Origin: CAZWDL01 sp964632995
GTDB taxonomy: Bacteria > Bacteroidota > Bacteroidia > Chitinophagales > Saprospiraceae
DNA length: 8,068 bases
Assembly: GCA_964632995.1 (NCBI GenBank)
Contig: CAZWDL010000200.1
Coordinates: 1 to 8,068, forward strand
Reading direction: 5' to 3'
Shown: piece after piece, positions 6,330 through 8,068 of the stretch
How positions within the stretch are numbered: the first letter of the stretch is position 1
How the letters are laid out: every line of letters begins with the position of its first letter
Made by a program: the position numbers and the translations under genes
The notes under the pieces: generated by a model
Told to the model about the DNA's origin: nothing
What the model saw: the letters and a program-made list of their open reading frames with translations, nothing else
Database searches by the model: none

Positions 6330-7952
6330 ATGAAGAAGCGTCATTCCACCTTATTAGCCCTCGGCCTGCTTGCCTTCATTGTCGCCGGTTGCTATCCACT
6401 AACACTGAACCGCCCCAAGTGGCGGATCAAATGGGACAAAGAACTCCATAATGGCAAGGAAGCCTTCATGGAATCTCCCATCAAAACAAAAGACGAAGGA
6501 CGTCCCCCCAATATCGTCCTCATCGTTGCCGACGATCTGGGCAAGTATGAGGTTTCTGCTTATGGAGCCGATCACATTGAAACGCCGCACCTCGATCAGA
6601 TCGGCCGTGAAGGAGTCATCTTTCAGGAGGGCTATGTGACGGCGCCGACTTGCGCCCCCTCCCGGGCGGGTATTCTGACGGGCCGGGTGCAGAACCGCTA
6701 CGGCTTTGAAACGCAGATCATGGAATTCTATCCCACCAACATGATCGAATACCTTTCGGGAAAATACCTGGTCAATACGGGGGACTTCGTGGTGGAGTCG
6801 AAACCTGAATTCCCGGCCGAGTGGCAGGTGCAAAAACAGGGCGTGCCGCCCACCGAGATCAACCTGGCGGAAATTCTCAAAAAATACGGCTACCACACGG
6901 GCCTGACCGGTAAATGGCACCTCGGCGTATCCAAAAACCACCTGCCGCTGGAACGGGGCTTTGATTACCAGTACGGTTTCCTCGGCGCTTCCTCACTTTA
7001 CACCCCCGAGAAACACTGGAGTCACGTCATTAATTACGAACATCAAAGTTTCAGCGCCCAATATCAATGGAATACCGGCCGCTACGGAGAAGCCGCCATT
7101 TTGGAGAATGGTAAAGAGATGGACGAAGAGGATTACCTCACCTTTGCCATCCGGAACAAGGCGATTAACTTTATCGAAGAAAACCAGAATACGCCCTTCT
7201 TCCTCTACTGTACTTTCTCCGCCCCGCACATTCCTTTCCAGGCGCCTGTCGACTACTATTGCCAGTACGAACACATAGAACGGGAAGATCAACGCGTGTA
7301 CTACGCCATGATCTCCGCCCTCGACGACGCCATCGGCGAGGTACACCAAAAAATCAAGGATCTGGGACTGGAGGAAAATACCCTCATTTTCTTCCTCAGC
7401 GACAACGGCGGAGCTTCCTACACGGGCGCCACCGACAACGGTCCGTTGAAAGGCGGCAAACTCACCCAGTTTGAAGGCGGCATCAACGTACCCTTCATGA
7501 TGAAGTGGAAAGGCGTCATTCCGGAGGGGCTTCGTTATGAATACCCGGTATCGTCCACGGACATCTTCGCCACCGCCGTCCTGAACGCCGGCGGCCGGCT
7601 TCCTACCGACCGCGAATACGACGGCGTGGACCTCATTCCTTATTTGACCGGAAAAAATGACGGCCGCCCTCACGATCAGCTCTTCTGGCGCTGCGACCAC
7701 ATCTGGGCCATTCGCGACGGCGATTACAAACTCATCCTCAGCACCCGCGACGGCTGGGCGGAACTGTATGACTTGAAATCCGACAAATCCGAAAGTTATA
7801 ACCTGAAGGAACAAATGCCCGAATTGTACGAGAAGCTCTACCAGATGCACCGGAACTGGCAGCAGGACAACCTGCCCGACAAGCCCATGTGGCCGCGTAT
7901 CATGGATCACAAATTCGTGCTCGACGGTAAAGAATACCTGTTTCCGGCCTAA
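6330..7952 (+). CDS. Sulfatase, Cys-type (formylglycine), predicted lipoprotein
   Basis: A 540-residue type I sulfatase. Residues 1-20 are a lipoprotein signal with lipobox VAGC and lipidated C21. The CYPLT after the lipobox has no acidic surface-export signal, so a periplasm-facing anchor is more likely. The catalytic set is complete: metal ligands D68 and D69 (VADDLG), the CAPSR signature with C108 as the residue converted to formylglycine, GKWHLG with K195 and H197, SAPH with H300, SDNGG with D358 and N359, and LKGGK with the lysine at 377. These enzymes hydrolyse sulfate esters, typically on sulfated glycans or small aromatic and steroid sulfates; the substrate cannot be told here. Between GRVQNRYGFE and GVPPTE lie about 45 residues (127-170) where many sulfatases have a much shorter loop. 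The usual EGGIRVPF is EGGINVPF (382-389). C108 needs a maturation enzyme (an FGE or anSME type), not seen here. The gene stands between two hairpins and looks like a single-gene unit. Confidence 0.93.
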   Translation: MKKRHSTLLALGLLAFIVAGCYPLTLNRPKWRIKWDKELHNGKEAFMESPIKTKDEGRPPNIVLIVADDLGKYEVSAYGADHIETPHLDQIGREGVIFQEGYVTAPTCAPSRAGILTGRVQNRYGFETQIMEFYPTNMIEYLSGKYLVNTGDFVVESKPEFPAEWQVQKQGVPPTEINLAEILKKYGYHTGLTGKWHLGVSKNHLPLERGFDYQYGFLGASSLYTPEKHWSHVINYEHQSFSAQYQWNTGRYGEAAILENGKEMDEEDYLTFAIRNKAINFIEENQNTPFFLYCTFSAPHIPFQAPVDYYCQYEHIEREDQRVYYAMISALDDAIGEVHQKIKDLGLEENTLIFFLSDNGGASYTGATDNGPLKGGKLTQFEGGINVPFMMKWKGVIPEGLRYEYPVSSTDIFATAVLNAGGRLPTDREYDGVDLIPYLTGKNDGRPHDQLFWRCDHIWAIRDGDYKLILSTRDGWAELYDLKSDKSESYNLKEQMPELYEKLYQMHRNWQQDNLPDKPMWPRIMDHKFVLDGKEYLFPA

Positions 7953-7954
7953 CC

Positions 7955-7979
7955 CGGAAAATTCACAAAGAATTTTCCG
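7955..7979 (+). terminator. Perfect 10-bp hairpin after the sulfatase gene, probable terminator
   Basis: CGGAAAATTC (7955-7964) and GAATTTTCCG (7970-7979) are perfect reverse complements around an ACAAA loop, starting two bases after the stop codon. No separate T-tract follows. Because the stem is symmetric and contains TTTT on its 3' arm, it may act in either direction. Confidence 0.6.
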
Positions 7980-8068
7980 CCCAAAGGGCTGACGAATTGC
8001 AAAATTTTGGTTGTCAACTAATTATAAAGATTACATCCACTTTATATTCAGCAGGGTGAATACCCAAA
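7980..8068. other. A/T-rich non-coding stretch at the right edge
   Basis: After the hairpin the composition becomes clearly more A/T-rich than the genes, as expected for a promoter region of a gene beyond the window. TATATTCA (8043-8050) is a weak match to the Bacteroidota -7 motif, and no -33 element lies at the right distance. No start codon with a convincing frame is seen, so I call no promoter or gene. Confidence 0.3.

Noticed and set aside
6993..7910. Minus-strand frame of 305 codons inside the sulfatase gene
   Set aside because: It is antisense to the catalytic half of the sulfatase, where H300, D358 and N359 lie. It is a shadow frame from codon composition.
8009..8020. Small odd palindrome GTTGTCAAC as a possible operator
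   Set aside because: Four-base arms around one base are too short to separate from chance, and no promoter could be placed next to it.
8053..8066. GGGT-GAAT-ACCC mini hairpin at the right edge
   Set aside because: A four-pair stem is expected by chance, and the sequence ends just after it.

Overview
The window is about 8.1 kb of fairly GC-rich DNA that looks like a member of the Bacteroidota, possibly a GC-rich saprospirian relative. The reasons are Bacteroidota-style start contexts (A/T-rich, usually no Shine-Dalgarno), signal peptides ending in Ala-Gln or Gly-Gln, a TamB-like protein with the N-terminal pattern usual in that phylum, a patatin fused to a POTRA and an Omp85 barrel, and a lipoprotein-type sulfatase. 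The lineage is inferred from protein style only. No RNA genes, insertion sequences, CRISPR arrays or phage genes were seen.

Layout. Bases 1-1419 (minus strand) hold the N-terminal 473 codons of a TamB/AsmA-type envelope protein that runs off the left edge. A 292-base divergent intergenic region (1420-1711) carries two hairpins and a possible Bacteroidota promoter. The plus-strand genes follow: a 262-residue lipoprotein with a TonB-C-like C-terminus (1712-2500); a 757-residue patatin-POTRA-Omp85 protein (2670-4943); a 417-residue FadL/OmpP1-like outer-membrane protein only 24 bases downstream (4968-6221); and a 540-residue lipoprotein sulfatase (6330-7952). Strong inverted repeats lie just after the stops of the lipoprotein, FadL-like and sulfatase genes. 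They divide the plus strand into three likely transcription units: lipoprotein alone, patatin plus FadL-like, and sulfatase alone.

How the genes may work together. All five products should be exported, and four have an envelope or lipid theme. TamB-family proteins bridge the inner and outer membranes and are linked to phospholipid transport and outer-membrane assembly. Patatins hydrolyse acyl esters of lipids, and FadL-type barrels take up fatty acids and other hydrophobic molecules. The tight patatin/FadL pair suggests lipid deacylation coupled to uptake of the released acyl chains. This is inference from gene order and family roles. The sulfatase appears to be a separate unit; no SusC/SusD pair, other glycan enzyme or sulfatase-maturating enzyme is visible here.

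I did not find a clear new multi-gene system. The best leads are the patatin/FadL pair, the lipid-anchored TonB-C-like protein with a CxxC motif, and the structured leader of the tamB-like gene.
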